A DNA stretch of 64,000 nucleotides from Scytalidium lignicola (Eukaryota; Ascomycota; Leotiomycetes). Below are positions 26,642 to 37,561 of the stretch, one piece after another (position 1 is the first letter of the stretch; every line of letters starts with the position of its first letter). The notes beneath the pieces are model-generated. The model was not told the DNA's origin and ran no database searches. It worked only from the letters and a program-made list of their open reading frames with translations. A program made the translations under genes and the position numbers. The stretch is from contig NCSJ02000084.1 in assembly GCA_002812745.2 (NCBI GenBank), forward strand, positions 62,001 through 126,000, given 5' to 3'.

Positions 26642-27960
26642 ATGACAAACCAGCAAATCGAACAACCTACCTTCATAACATTAGAGCCATTTGCAATGGA
26701 GTACTTAATATCGTCTTTCTCTCAACTACAAATTTTCGGGCTTATTGTATCGGCGCATCATTCCTCAATACCTCAAACTTCAGAGTTACATCTACTTCCT
26801 TCAGAACTCATTCTTCGGATTGCAAGTTTCCTTCCACCAGAATCAGCAGTCGTATGTGCACTCACATGTCGGTATTTATACAACGCCCTCGGGAAGAAAT
26901 ACTACGAGCCACTCAAAATATCGAAAAGTAGATAAGAAGTATGCTTTTTCGGTATTGAGAAAAAGGGACTCGCCAGATCTTATAGCTTGTTATATCTGTG
27001 AGCGATTTCATCGTATTTCAAAGATCGAAAAATCCAGATATATGTCTTTAGTACCTCTGCCTTGTCGATACGATGTATTTGCGTATTATCCCCGGGAGTT
27101 GTATTTTAGTTCTACTATTTTTCGCATGGCAATGAAACGTCATCGGCAAGGACAAGACAACAAAAGGCTTTTGGACTTGCTATCACCAAGAAGTCTTAGA
27201 CTTTTTTCTCCTCGAATGATTGAATGGAATCGGTCTTCTGCTCGAAACAGTAGAAACAGATTACTTATTCGTCGTCAAACAATATATACACCAGCTCCTA
27301 CTTTGTCAGATTTATCCTCATCTGATCTGATATGGTATATGGATATATGTCCTCATATGGAAATAACTCAGTATTCATTTACTGATATGGCATGCATACA
27401 AAAAAATGTCACCAAATAGACGCATCGGTTGGATCAATCCACCTGATGCGGGAGAAAATGAAGGCTTATTGCAATGTCAATTTTGCTACACCGAATTCAA
27501 GGTCGATTATGCGAAACTTAACGGCGGACGAACTTCTATGTTTTGTACAGTGTGGCAAGACCTTGGGGAAGGTGAATCATATCTTGATCCGCATTGGCAA
27601 AGTTATATTCCTAGCAAAGATCAGACACTGGTCGAATTCGAGCCTGGATCAATTTATTCTGCATTTGAAAAGGGAGATAATTTCAAATTTAATGAACTCG
27701 TAAATCCAGAGGAGGAAGATGGTCTCGTCCAAATAGACAATGCGATGTCTTCGAATAATATTGACGAAGTAAGAAAAGCGATTACTAGGTTCTTCAGTCG
27801 GATACCAGTACATACTTGGTACGCGGGATCCAAAAATCCGGTCGAATTGTATCAAGACGCGATCGAGAATTCTACGAGTCCTTTCTTGTTTGGAAGAGAT
27901 CTGGTTCACAGAAGGGAGATAGGACACAGGCATCTTTTGTCAAGATATGATCTACAGTAG
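26642..27960 (+). pseudogene. F-box protein gene broken by frameshifts
   Basis: Three overlapping frames together spell one fungal F-box-type protein. Frame 1 (26642-26935) has the F-box: LLPSELILRIASFLPP then ALTCRYLYNALG. Frame 2 (to about 27400) carries LIACYICERFHRI, a typical continuation. Frame 3 (27406-27960) carries RRIGWINPPDAGENEG and a Cys-containing CQFCYTEF segment. The first switch, near 26930, is explained by one extra base; the second falls at an A7 run near 27400, where two shifts may be needed. No introns fit these switches. Either it is a recent pseudogene or the assembly has errors here. In an intact form it would be an SCF substrate adaptor. Confidence 0.7.
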
Positions 27961-28909
27961 AACCTCACCTCCGTCCACGGTTTTGGAAATCTCTAAACAA
28001 TTTTAGGGTCAATCGGCTACTGGCGAAACGTGCCAATCGACGGCGATTGCTTGGGAACTAATTCAAAGCTCGGAATTATGAAATGCAAATCAAAATCCTT
28101 TCAATTCACTCATATCCGTTAGAAGGTGGAAGAGTCCATTACCTGTACTTTGGGGGTGTTTAACGCACTCGATGACCAGTCAGCGCAGAACGCTCGTGCA
28201 CAGACCAGTACGCTGCCAAGACAAATCATTTGCTTCCGACCGCCTGGGAACCGTTAGATCTGGAGTATCGCCGATTGGCGATGGCACCCTGGACGCCTAC
28301 CCCTTAAACCTCAAGTTTTCAAGACGACGCTCATAGAGCCCAAATAAACTCCTGAGGATCTTAAAGTAGACGCCTTCTGAAATAGACTTGGTCTTTTGTC
28401 TATAGTGTGAGGTAGTTTAATATATTCAGTAAATCCACGGCTGCGCCTAATATTGGCCCTACCGATGAACCCCTACGGGAAACAATTCCTTATTATCCTG
28501 GCTTCTAATGCATCAATGTTGGGGCCTGATATCAACTTATTTGTGTTCCATAATTCATGAATTGAAAGAATCTGGTCGAGGGCGATATTTCCTAGTCTTT
28601 AGATGAAGGTAATTGGCATGGATATGGCTCACACGTGGAGCATAAAGAAGGTTCCCAACAGCAGAACTCAGACGAAATCACGTGGCAGGTATTAACATTT
28701 GTTGAATAAAGCAGTTGGTATGGCCTAGTAGTGGAGGGAGCCTACTATATCGATTTTACGAAATTTGGCCTTTATCACATGATACGTTTGGATAAAGTTC
28801 AGAGTGATGCCCGGGCCCCAATTCCTTCCATTAAAAATTAAAAAAAAAATGTTTAGAGTGATATGTGGTGTGCCCAAGCAACCCAGTTCCCAAACCGAAC
28901 CCCTCCCAA
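27961..28909. other. Intergenic with repeat relics
   Basis: No gene. Holds copy B of a dispersed repeat (28245-28312) and a 20-bp stretch at about 28150-28169 whose inverted copy lies at about 32740-32759. Confidence 0.5.
28245..28312 (+). repeat. Relic of a dispersed repeat (copy B)
   Basis: Aligns with the minus strand of 22797-22880 in several short blocks (GAACCGTT, CCGATTGGCGA, GCACCCT). Confidence 0.45.
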
Positions 28910-29510
28910 CTNAAAAAGACCCCAGAACATCCATGAACAACTCATCCGTATCCCGAGACCCTTCACACATCTCCACTGCCTCTATCATCAACTCCAGTTC
29001 CTCCTCTCCAAGGTGAGGGAGTTTGACCTGTCGCTTAGAGGCCAAGGAGAGGAGAAGAACGAAGTCGATGTGGTCCGACTCATCACCCCTTTCAACAAGC
29101 GTAGACGCCCGCAACCGCACGAGTTCCGCGAGGGTAGCAACATACCCTTCCCCGAAACCGACCACTGCTGGAATCCGTGGAACAAATGGACCCCCAATCT
29201 CAACGAGTTCAACCGTCACTTCGAAGAGTTTGTTGTTCTGAGGGTCACATTTGTCCCATTTGATGGTTCCATCGCAGTCCCTATGAAAGCACTCCCGCTT
29301 ATTGATGATCGCATCGTCCAGGATCGCTAGAGCCTCGACGCCGACGAGGATGTCGACGTCTTTGGCTTTCCGGTCTAGGATACCATGGGCGATGCTCGCG
29401 GCACCGCCATACAGTATGAGTGTTTGGCGGAGGTTACGAGGCACTAAAGCACAGGCGGCAGTGTAGGCGTCGAGATACGCTTGCTGAAGAGGAGTGATTT
29501 GTCGAGACAT
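28910..29510 (-). CDS. Nucleotidyltransferase-fold protein, unknown substrate
   Basis: Start chosen at ATG 29510 (MSRQITPLQQ); a longer frame opens further upstream but reads like leader sequence. About 200 aa. Residues about 30-58 read LYGGAASIAHGILDRKAKDVDILV, shown here in pieces: GGAASIAHG, then DVDILV. This GG..A..H...D-x-D arrangement is typical of the minimal nucleotidyltransferase fold. The rest is helical with a conserved-looking GFGEGYVATLAELVRLRA segment. The C-terminus depends on the N at 28912: removing it, or reading it as A or G, gives a stop right after LGSF. Substrate and pathway are unknown. Confidence 0.65.
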
Positions 29511-30566
29511 TGTAGAGGCAGTGAAGATGTGGAGGAGTCGAGATCGAGATACGGATAGTTGTTCGAGAATGGATATCTGGGGTCGATTGATTGGGAGGAG
29601 GAGGCACGGTTTGAGCAATGAGTTGCTTGGGCACAGAAGATATTACAGCCTATCGTTTGAATCTGTTAGTATCTTTTGTTGATGCAGGACATGAGGAACA
29701 TGAGTAAAGAGAAAACTTACCAAAAACCAAAAAGAAGACATAAACAATTGATATTTGTAATTGTGCTGGTTGAGGAGGAGAGAACAGGTGAGAAAGCTAC
29801 GGAATACATGGTGAAGGAAGCTGAGCTGCCAATGCTCCTTCCAGTCCTTGGAGTTCTGGTCAGCTAGTACTTTCTGTGTTAGAAGAGGAAAGCACCACTG
29901 AGGGCTCCCATTGGTTTCCCAGGCCATCAAGCTTTCGGAAAGTAACATACATGGCTAATTTCAGATGCAATGGTTCGTAGCCATGAAGCAGTGATGCCAT
30001 TAAGTATAAATGTAAAGTTAAAAAAGCGATGAAATCGTTTTGAGTGTTAATCTCGACTTTTAATATCTTCTAACACTCTAATCTCCAAGCTATACAACCC
30101 ACCGCATAGTTCGACTTCCATTAGGCTTAGACCAACCATTTGTGATTCTTTGAATTCTATGCGCCTAGTCGTACGAGCAATGAAGTGAACGGGAGGATTA
30201 GCGTAGCAAGAGCAATCCCCTTCTACAATCGCCTCGAAAAGTTCAATTGCGTCTAATAAGGATAAATAAATCGATACTGAAAATGAAGTAAACAATTCAC
30301 CCGAGCTCTTATCCAACTCAAATTGTTTTATCTTCAGACGAATATATAAATAACAATAAATAAAGGGGCTACTTAAATAAAGCTGTTGTTGTGATATCAA
30401 CATCCATCGACACGACTGTCAGGAAATCAAACATTCGATGCACTCGTTATCAAGCTGGAGAACGTTGTCGGATTAATTTAGAATGAGAACGTGAAATATA
30501 ATTTTTTGACTTTGATTCATATACAAGGGGGCCTCAGTGTTTGAATGTGTTAAGGAAGGTAATATG
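29511..30566. other. Intergenic
   Basis: No supported gene. A 118-codon minus-strand frame (30403-30047) has fair composition but no recognised motif. Confidence 0.4.
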
Positions 30567-30944
30567 GAGGTACAGCGGTTAAGTATTCATATAACACTAG
30601 TAACCCTCTTAATTATCTATATTAGGTAGTAGCCTTACAACTGCTGCAAATTGCCAAGGCACTAAGTATGCACGTGCCATATAATTACATAATCCATGGT
30701 GAGCCTTTCGGTGAGTGCAATGCCTGAAGTGTCCTATACTTAGAGCGTATTACAGAGGATGGACAGCCTAAAGGTCGCCATAATTACAGGGCGCTTCCAA
30801 CGCGTAAATTGCTAGTGCCGTTTAGCATTAAGTGATGCGAGGACTGCCTGCCTAATCACTGCCTAACATGGACAAGGCTATATCATCCCTCTTTCTACCG
30901 TAGTGGTATACTCTATCTGTATGAATCCTTAACCGCTGTACCTC
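30567..30944. mobile_element. MITE-like element with 24-bp terminal inverted repeats
   Basis: The first 24 bases (30567-30590) and the last 24 (30921-30944) are inverted copies with 23 of 24 matches (GAGGTACAGCGGTTAAG as the shared core). The 378-bp interior has no coding capacity, which is the form of a non-autonomous DNA element. No clear target-site duplication is visible. The right end lies about 6 bp before the point where homology with the shortened phosphoesterase copy begins. Confidence 0.6.
30745..30800 (+). repeat. Relic shared with 54915-54970
   Basis: Blocks TATTACAG, AGCC, AAAGGTC and TTAYAGGGC occur in the same order in both places. Diverged. Confidence 0.35.
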
Positions 30945-31201
30945 TGCAGCCTGTTCGCCAACTAGCCGATCTATTCGCTAATTTTGGTCTATTTTCCACC
31001 TTTTCACTACAACTTCAATCAAAGTTTCCCTTTAAAAAGGCCAGAATACAATATTTATATAGCCTTTCTACTGTCTTTACTTACCATAAACCCGAAAAAC
31101 GCTCTAAAAAGACGCAAGAACAACGTCCTTAGCTCAGGAAAACGGCGAACGTATTACCAAGCAACAAATATTAAGATATCTGCCCTATCTAGATCCTAAT
31201 C

Positions 31202-32089
31202 ATGGCTTTCAACACGATTCCTACACGTGTAATGGTTATTTCAGACACGCACGAGTATTTATTTGATGGGGCTACTATGCCTCAGGTCGATGTTCTTATT
31301 CACACAGGAGACTTGACCAACTTCGGCGAATTAGACTCATTAAGAGAGAGCGTTAAGATGATGGGTACTATCGAGGCCAAGCTAAAGTTAGTTATTGCTG
31401 GCAACCATGACATATCTCTCGATAAGACGAGTCGAGTCGAAAACATGTCTGAAGAGGAGTATTCAAAGTATCATGAAGCGGCTCTCGAAATTATGACGGG
31501 GCCCCTAGCAAAAGAAGCTAGTGTTACCTATCTCGAAGAAGGCACCCACACATTTACCCTCAACAATGGCGCCAAGTTTACAGTCTACGCCTCACCGTAC
31601 ACCCCTGGAGCCGGCGGTTGGGCCTTTCCATACGACCCCTTTGAAGACCGATTCAACGACGCAAACCAAGTTGCACCAAACCGAACCTCGATTTCTACAA
31701 ATCCTATCCCTTCAGGTGTCGATATCGTTATGACTCATGGCCCTCCATATTCGATTCTCGACCAGGTTGATAACCAGAACCTAGGTTGCCCCAACCTTCT
31801 TCGCGCCGTCGGCCGTGCCAGACCACTTATGCACTGCTTTGGTCATATTCATGAAGGGCACGGTGCGAATATAGTTACCTGGAAGCCAGACGGTAGCGTA
31901 AAGGATCCATCAGCAGCCACGCCTTTGGAGACGGAACAAATCAACGAATATCCATATACAAACCAGTGGGCTATCAAACCTGGGAAGCAAACCCTCATGG
32001 TCAACGCGACCATTATGATGAATACCTCAAAAGGAATGCGGCCAGATTATAAACCCTTCATAGTGTCACTCGATCTACCCCGTCCATAA
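31202..32089 (+). CDS. Calcineurin-like metallophosphoesterase (MPPED/239FB type)
   Basis: Intronless 295-aa metal-dependent phosphoesterase. The two-metal site motifs are complete and in order: SDTH (residues 14-17), GD in HTGD (36-37), GNHD (67-70), THGPP in the middle, and GHIHEG near residue 215. The order and the short length match the MPPED1/MPPED2-like family, cyclic-nucleotide or related phosphoesterases whose natural substrate in fungi is unclear. No signal peptide, so it is probably cytosolic. A duplicate with a large in-frame deletion lies at 22973-23149 on minus. Confidence 0.92.
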   Translation: MAFNTIPTRVMVISDTHEYLFDGATMPQVDVLIHTGDLTNFGELDSLRESVKMMGTIEAKLKLVIAGNHDISLDKTSRVENMSEEEYSKYHEAALEIMTGPLAKEASVTYLEEGTHTFTLNNGAKFTVYASPYTPGAGGWAFPYDPFEDRFNDANQVAPNRTSISTNPIPSGVDIVMTHGPPYSILDQVDNQNLGCPNLLRAVGRARPLMHCFGHIHEGHGANIVTWKPDGSVKDPSAATPLETEQINEYPYTNQWAIKPGKQTLMVNATIMMNTSKGMRPDYKPFIVSLDLPRP

Positions 32090-33983
32090 AAGGAATTTTT
32101 TGGATAGGATCAGTACTTAGTATTTAGTAAAAATTAATTTGGAGTTTTGGAATGCGTATTACTTAAACAAACAGCATTCAAAGAGCCAGAATAACAGGAT
32201 GGAACCCTAGATTCAGGTATATGCTTAGAATTGGAATCGTAAGCCGACTAGAAGGGCGAAAGAGGAAGTTGTCGTGTTCTGGAATTTGTATCAAACTGTA
32301 TTACCTATGGCTTTCAAGTGCCAAGTTTTCACGCGAAATAGAAGGGTGGAAGAATTAAGTTTTCAATTTTAGGCAGTGAAGATGTTTTGAGAAAAACAAA
32401 CCTTCCACTTCGGCATCCAAAAAGAAAACCACTTCCGCATGTAGTGAGAATTTTAAATTTCATAGTCTATTATTAGGTAGTTAATTCAAATAGGAACTAT
32501 AGCATAAGCTACAGAAGGTGAACTGAACTGAACTGAACTGAACTGAACTGAACTGAACTGAACTCAAGAAGTAGGCTAGTTATTAACGAACCTCGTTTGA
32601 TGCATGATTTCTATGGGCTTTGAATTCATTATCGATGTAGAACACTCATATTCACAGTAGTTGTGAGTAGGAGATCGTCGCTTCATCAAAACCTTTCCAA
32701 GTCCAGGTAAGGAAAAGAAGAAATGAGGGTGCTGTTGGTGCGTTAAACACCCCCAAAAGATTGACAATGAATATAGCTACACCAAACTGTTATTCGATTG
32801 AAAGGGATTCACCAGTGGGCTGTCTTATTCACAGATAGATAAGGTAGTGAGTAAATGATGATATGCTTTAAGCTTACTTTACATTGTTGAGTAGATAGTT
32901 CATTTCTCATAATTCGATGGGTAAAAATCAAAGGGGATATCAACTCGAATAAGAGCGAATACAAGGGTTGATCTTCGGGTATATTCTCAAAAACTATGTC
33001 ATTGAATCATAAATATTTGTTCAATCGAAAAAGACTGNAAAACAAAATAAACAGGAATGCACAAGTAAATAAATATCATAAGTCCAATCATTCTGTAAAA
33101 AAATATAAATATAAATATAAAAAAAGGAAAACATCTCGGATAATATTGATAACATTTGAAAATGCTGATGCATTGTGTCCTGTTCAGCCACGTGTGTACG
33201 ATCTGTTGGTCTTCTTCTATCCGTGCCCTCATTATATAACCTAAAATGAAAAACTGAAAAACTGAAAAAAGAAAAGAAGAAGAGCAAGAAAAAGAGCATA
33301 AACCTTAAGCAAGTTGGGTCATCAAAATCAAAACGGAAAGCCAATATATCCAAAACAAATCCGGCCCTGAGCGTGCTTGGATAGAACGCTGACTCGTTTC
33401 CGACTTTTAAGGATATATCAACCATGAACGTTTGGGTGGAGTCTGGTAAATCCGGACAGTGTATATATGTTTGAACGTTAATATAGAGACAACGTATTCG
33501 TATCAAAAATGAGCTCCAATGCTCTCGGTGATCCTTGATCTTCCAAATCAATAAAAGAACCATGTTATCTGTTCAATATTTACCACAAAATCGTGAGTTT
33601 TCAACCCCAAGGGAGGGTTGTCCTGGAGAGTTATCATGTTATCATCAGGCATATTGTTAAAGATATAAAATGGTGAACGAGAATATATATCGTTCAACGT
33701 ATCCCAAGTACCAAGAAGTAGTTGGTCTCGACGTGGGGAAATGGTGTCCGGAATACCTAGCTGGTCAACAGCTATCGTTCTTCGGAATAATACTAGGGAA
33801 AAAAAGGGAAGGCTGCTTGTGGATAGCAATCTAGGCTAAATAAGCCAAAAGATAATGTTGGTAGTGTTGCTGCCCCAATCTGATCGGTCGAAGATAAGGA
33901 AACAGTCATATATAGAGTAGTTGGTGCTGAGACATCCGGAGACGACACGATATACCGAGAAGGAATTAGGGGGGATGAGAAAG
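32090..33983. other. Intergenic with a pentanucleotide repeat
   Basis: AT-rich, no gene supported. Holds an AACTG tandem (32519-32565) and an N at 33038. Confidence 0.5.
32519..32565 (+). repeat. (AACTG)n tandem repeat
   Basis: Nine perfect copies of a 5-bp unit, flanked by unique sequence. No reading frame crosses it. Confidence 0.95.
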
Positions 33984-35737
33984 CTAGCGACGGCCTTTCC
34001 TTACGGATGAGGACTTGTCCGCTCGATGTTGTTTATGTTGCTGTGCATGGCGGTCTAGGTCTAAGTCATCGTCTCTAGCTGTCGGAGCGGTGTAAGAAGG
34101 CTGTGCTCCATAGGTTACCTGGTAACCAGTGGCCATGGTAACATTAGTACCAGCCATCGGGACTTGATATGTATTTGGTGCAAAGGATGGTTGTGGCACA
34201 TATGCGGCCGACGGGTAGGTTGAAGCCTGTGGGTTTGGGTAGCTATAATCACTTGGCTGATAGTTCTGGGTTGAGGGGTATCCTGGAGTTGTACGAGGTG
34301 GCTCGTAAGGCATAGCGTAGGGACCGGCTTGCACATTTCTATAATTGGTGGGTGCTGCTCCTGCTGCGGTGGAATATGGAGCTGTTGATGCTTGCTGCTG
34401 CAAGTTTGATAAGTGGCCAGTAGTATCTGGTTGGTATGCCATACCTGGCTGAGAGTTATAGAGAGCACTATGGTTTGAACCATACGGGGCCACGGCAGGT
34501 GCAAGCGGCGAAGGCGACCCATACACCAGATTATAAGCAGGAGCTCCACCGCTGTCGGCAGGGGTAGATGGAGAGGTGAAACCAGCCCCAACTCCGGTCA
34601 GAAGATCTGGATTTTGTGCATGTTGAGCAATCGTGACAGGCGGGTCGTTTTCGTTGAATATTTTGTTGAAGTAGTAGGTCAGAGAGGATACAAACTCGGG
34701 ATCTATGTAGCCGACGTCCTTGACCTTTAAATTTGTCTCCACATTATACACCTTGGAATAGTTGACCAGAGAAGGATCGGTTAGTTCGTTGCCAACTTGC
34801 GATAAGACCATCTTCAGTGGTCTTGCTCCGAGACTGTTAACAGGGCTTGGTTCTGTACTACTGTAGATGAAGCCATGGTCTGCAAGGACGATTCCAGCCT
34901 TGTTCACACCTTTCTTCTCATATGATGTCACCGGCAAGCAACTGCAAGCTTTGCTCCGCTGTTTTACCACCACAAATCGTCGTATCTTGGTAAAGGCATT
35001 CTCTCCGTATGCTACCTCGCTGACAAAATGGCCATCATTCACGTTTGCAGTGGTTGGCTCACTCCACAAGATGCTGAACACTCTTCCAACCCGGAAGAAA
35101 TCTTTGTAGTCTTTACTCCTCACTTGGTAACTCGGATCTAGCTGAGTGGTTGTGGAGTGTGTGCGAGAATGTTGAGCCTGCTGAACGGAAGATTGCTGTG
35201 GTGAGGAGGTCGGTTCTGCTGACGCCGAATATTCTGCCGTTGTGTATGCTGTGTCAGTAGGGATATCTAAATTCCGAATGCCCGAAGTTAGACCATCAAT
35301 TGCTGGATCCTCGGGGTATGAAGATTCGCCTGTTTGATGTGAAGAATAGTCTTGGGTCCTAGCTTGTTCATAATATTCCCGAGCGCGGGCTTCTTGTCCA
35401 CTCGTACCAGCACTACTAGCCTCTACTTGTGTGCTATATCCTCCATATCCTCCTTCCACATGGTATGTCTTTTCGCCACGAGATGAATGCTTCACCGAAG
35501 ATGAAGAATACTTTGTTCCATCCCCGCGCTCTTGCGTGGTCTCTTCGTGTCTTCCTGATCTTGTTGTTCTGGGCGTTCGACTCGACTGCGCTCCCTGGGA
35601 CTCTCGCCGATGCCGGTGGTGGCTCGAAGAACTGAAGAAAACTTATAAGTTCCCTGCAGGAAACATTTGTGTTTCAGACGAGGGGGGAGGGGACATCAAG
35701 CGCAAAACTTACCCTTCGGCCCTGGCGGAGGATTCAT
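33984..35737 (-). CDS. DUF6590-domain protein, copy 1
   Basis: First exon 35737-35713 (MNPPPGPK) with a perfect GTAAGT donor; second exon about 35641-33984; 560 aa if joined at TATAAG. The more usual TTCAG acceptor nearby is out of frame, so the exact acceptor is uncertain. A disordered Ser/Arg-rich N-terminus leads to a DUF6590-type domain (about residues 180-330): DFFRVGRVFSILWSEP, FVVVKQRSKACSCLPV, GIVLADHGFIYS, NYSKVYNVETNLKVKDVGYI. The C-terminal 200 residues are Gln/Tyr/Pro/Ser-rich and prion-like. Function of the family is unknown. It is head-to-head with a coiled-coil gene, and the same pair recurs at 41128-45132. Confidence 0.8.
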
Positions 35738-37561
35738 CTTTTTGGGGCTTGGAAGACCTGCTGCTTTCTACAGCGCAGCGATTAGCGATTCTGCGCGTGG
35801 GGCCATGGGGGATGCTGCTTGTTTATATGGAGCTTTTCTTACTTGAGTCCTTTTCTTTCCCCATCACGGTGAAGTTGGGCGCAATCCATAGAGGATGGGC
35901 GAGTCAGAGTCACAGGTGACGGAGACGGTGACCGGGCCCTTCTCTCTCTCTCACGCCGTACTTATTATCCGTTTGCGCCATCCAGCACGCTTAGGAATGG
36001 CAGCATCTCCGCACTGAGGCTCTTGGGTTGCGCGCGCAAAGTGCAGTCTTGCGATAGATTAGATAATGTGGGGTCACCATCCACGTGGACAGTCGTCGCT
36101 GGCAGCATTGGAGCGTGTCGTCCCGATGGCCGTGGATAAATATGCATCTGGCTTGTGATGCATCCTCCCCGGCGATAATAGGTTTTATCGTGCATGTAAC
36201 CTGGTACGGTACTGTACTGTATTTTTCTTTTGCCTCGGACTNGGGGGGGGTTGTGGTGCTGTTGCTGCGCTGCCGTGGGTAGACGCCGTAACTGTTGATC
36301 GTTCGTTGGTCCGTTGGTCGTTGGCTGCTGCTGCCAGCAACGAAGGGGGGGGGGCGGTTTTAAGCCTGTCCGTGGCGTGCAGCCAGTGCTGTGGCCCCCT
36401 AAAGAAACACCGACCGATTCATTGATGTCGTCTAGGTTGGAGGATGTAATTCAACCCGGCAGCTGGGCAGCTGGGGAAAGCAGCTTTCATCTCGTTCGTC
36501 GGAATGAATCTCAGCCCGAGGATGGCATGGCATGAGGCACGGTGATGGATGATTGTTCTCCGGCCCCAGCATTCTGGTAAATCAACGGCATGAGATTTGC
36601 TCACGGTCCGTTTGGTGGTGCATGAATCAATCTTTCGAAAGGACCATAGACCGACCATACAGTACAGACCGTCGTCCCGTCCACGTACTATCCTTCCTCC
36701 GAGGGGCCACGCCGATCCTTGGGTGAAAGAGAAGTTGCCTTGATTATTGCCCTGCGAGAGCCATCCTAATCACGCAGTCACCAGAGTCACACAAGTCACA
36801 CAAGTCACACAAAGCAAACGCTTCTGTAAGGTCGTGAGCGTCTTCGAAAGGTAGGATGAGGGCAGATCTTGCAGCTCCGGGACAAGTCGATGGAAGGAGA
36901 TGTAGAAATGGTTGCCCGCAATGGCGGTACGGTAGTGTTGCAGTACAGCAGCTGGGTTACACTAAGTTACAGTCTTAGTGTGCGATCCCCCCCCTACTCC
37001 CCCCTACGTGGACCCCAATCGGGGGCTGCCTGAGGGCGTGACTTAGGCGCCATTTTCTCTCCCACAGTTGTCCCACACACTCTTCCTTGTCTCTTGTCTC
37101 TGTCTCTTGTCTCTTGTCCCACACGAGTCCCAGAAGATTACTGTAGCTGAATACTTCCAGTGGGCACACACCTTCGAAAGGGCAACCAACGCCGGTCGCA
37201 GATAGAGCGCGCCAAAGTCCCAGTCCAAGTCCAAGGCTGAGCTCCGTTCCCTCCAATTAGTCCAAGCAAACGTCCACGGAAAACTGCCTAGGCAGGTTTT
37301 ATTTATTTATTTATTAAATAATTAATTAGTTAGTTAATTAGTCAGGAGAAGCTGGCGGCTCTGCGGGTGCGTGGCTTCTTGGTCTTGCTCTTCCCACAAC
37401 TCCCCAAATCTCCAAAATATATTCCATGTCGGGAGAATGAGCGACTATGTCCAGAGCTCCAAGCTGCTGCAGCCGGTGTGAAGCTCTTTTCATGTATCTG
37501 ATCGATGATACTGCACCTGTCTAACCTGGTCGGCTCCCTGACATGCCTATGTCAGTTTTCC
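35738..37561. promoter_or_regulatory. Shared promoter region of pair 1
   Basis: 1.8 kb between divergent starts. Contains TACTGTAC-type repeats (about 36205-36220 and 36659-36667), an N at 36242 next to a G8 run, and a CACAAGT direct repeat at about 36788-36812. No gene is supported. Confidence 0.45.

Noticed and set aside
30047..30403. 118-codon minus-strand frame with fair composition
   Set aside because: No motif, no splice or homology support; AT-rich surroundings give such frames by chance.
28150..32760. 20-bp inverted match (TTTGGGGGTGTTTAACGCAC) at about 28150 and 32740
   Set aside because: Too short and without longer flanking similarity to define an element.
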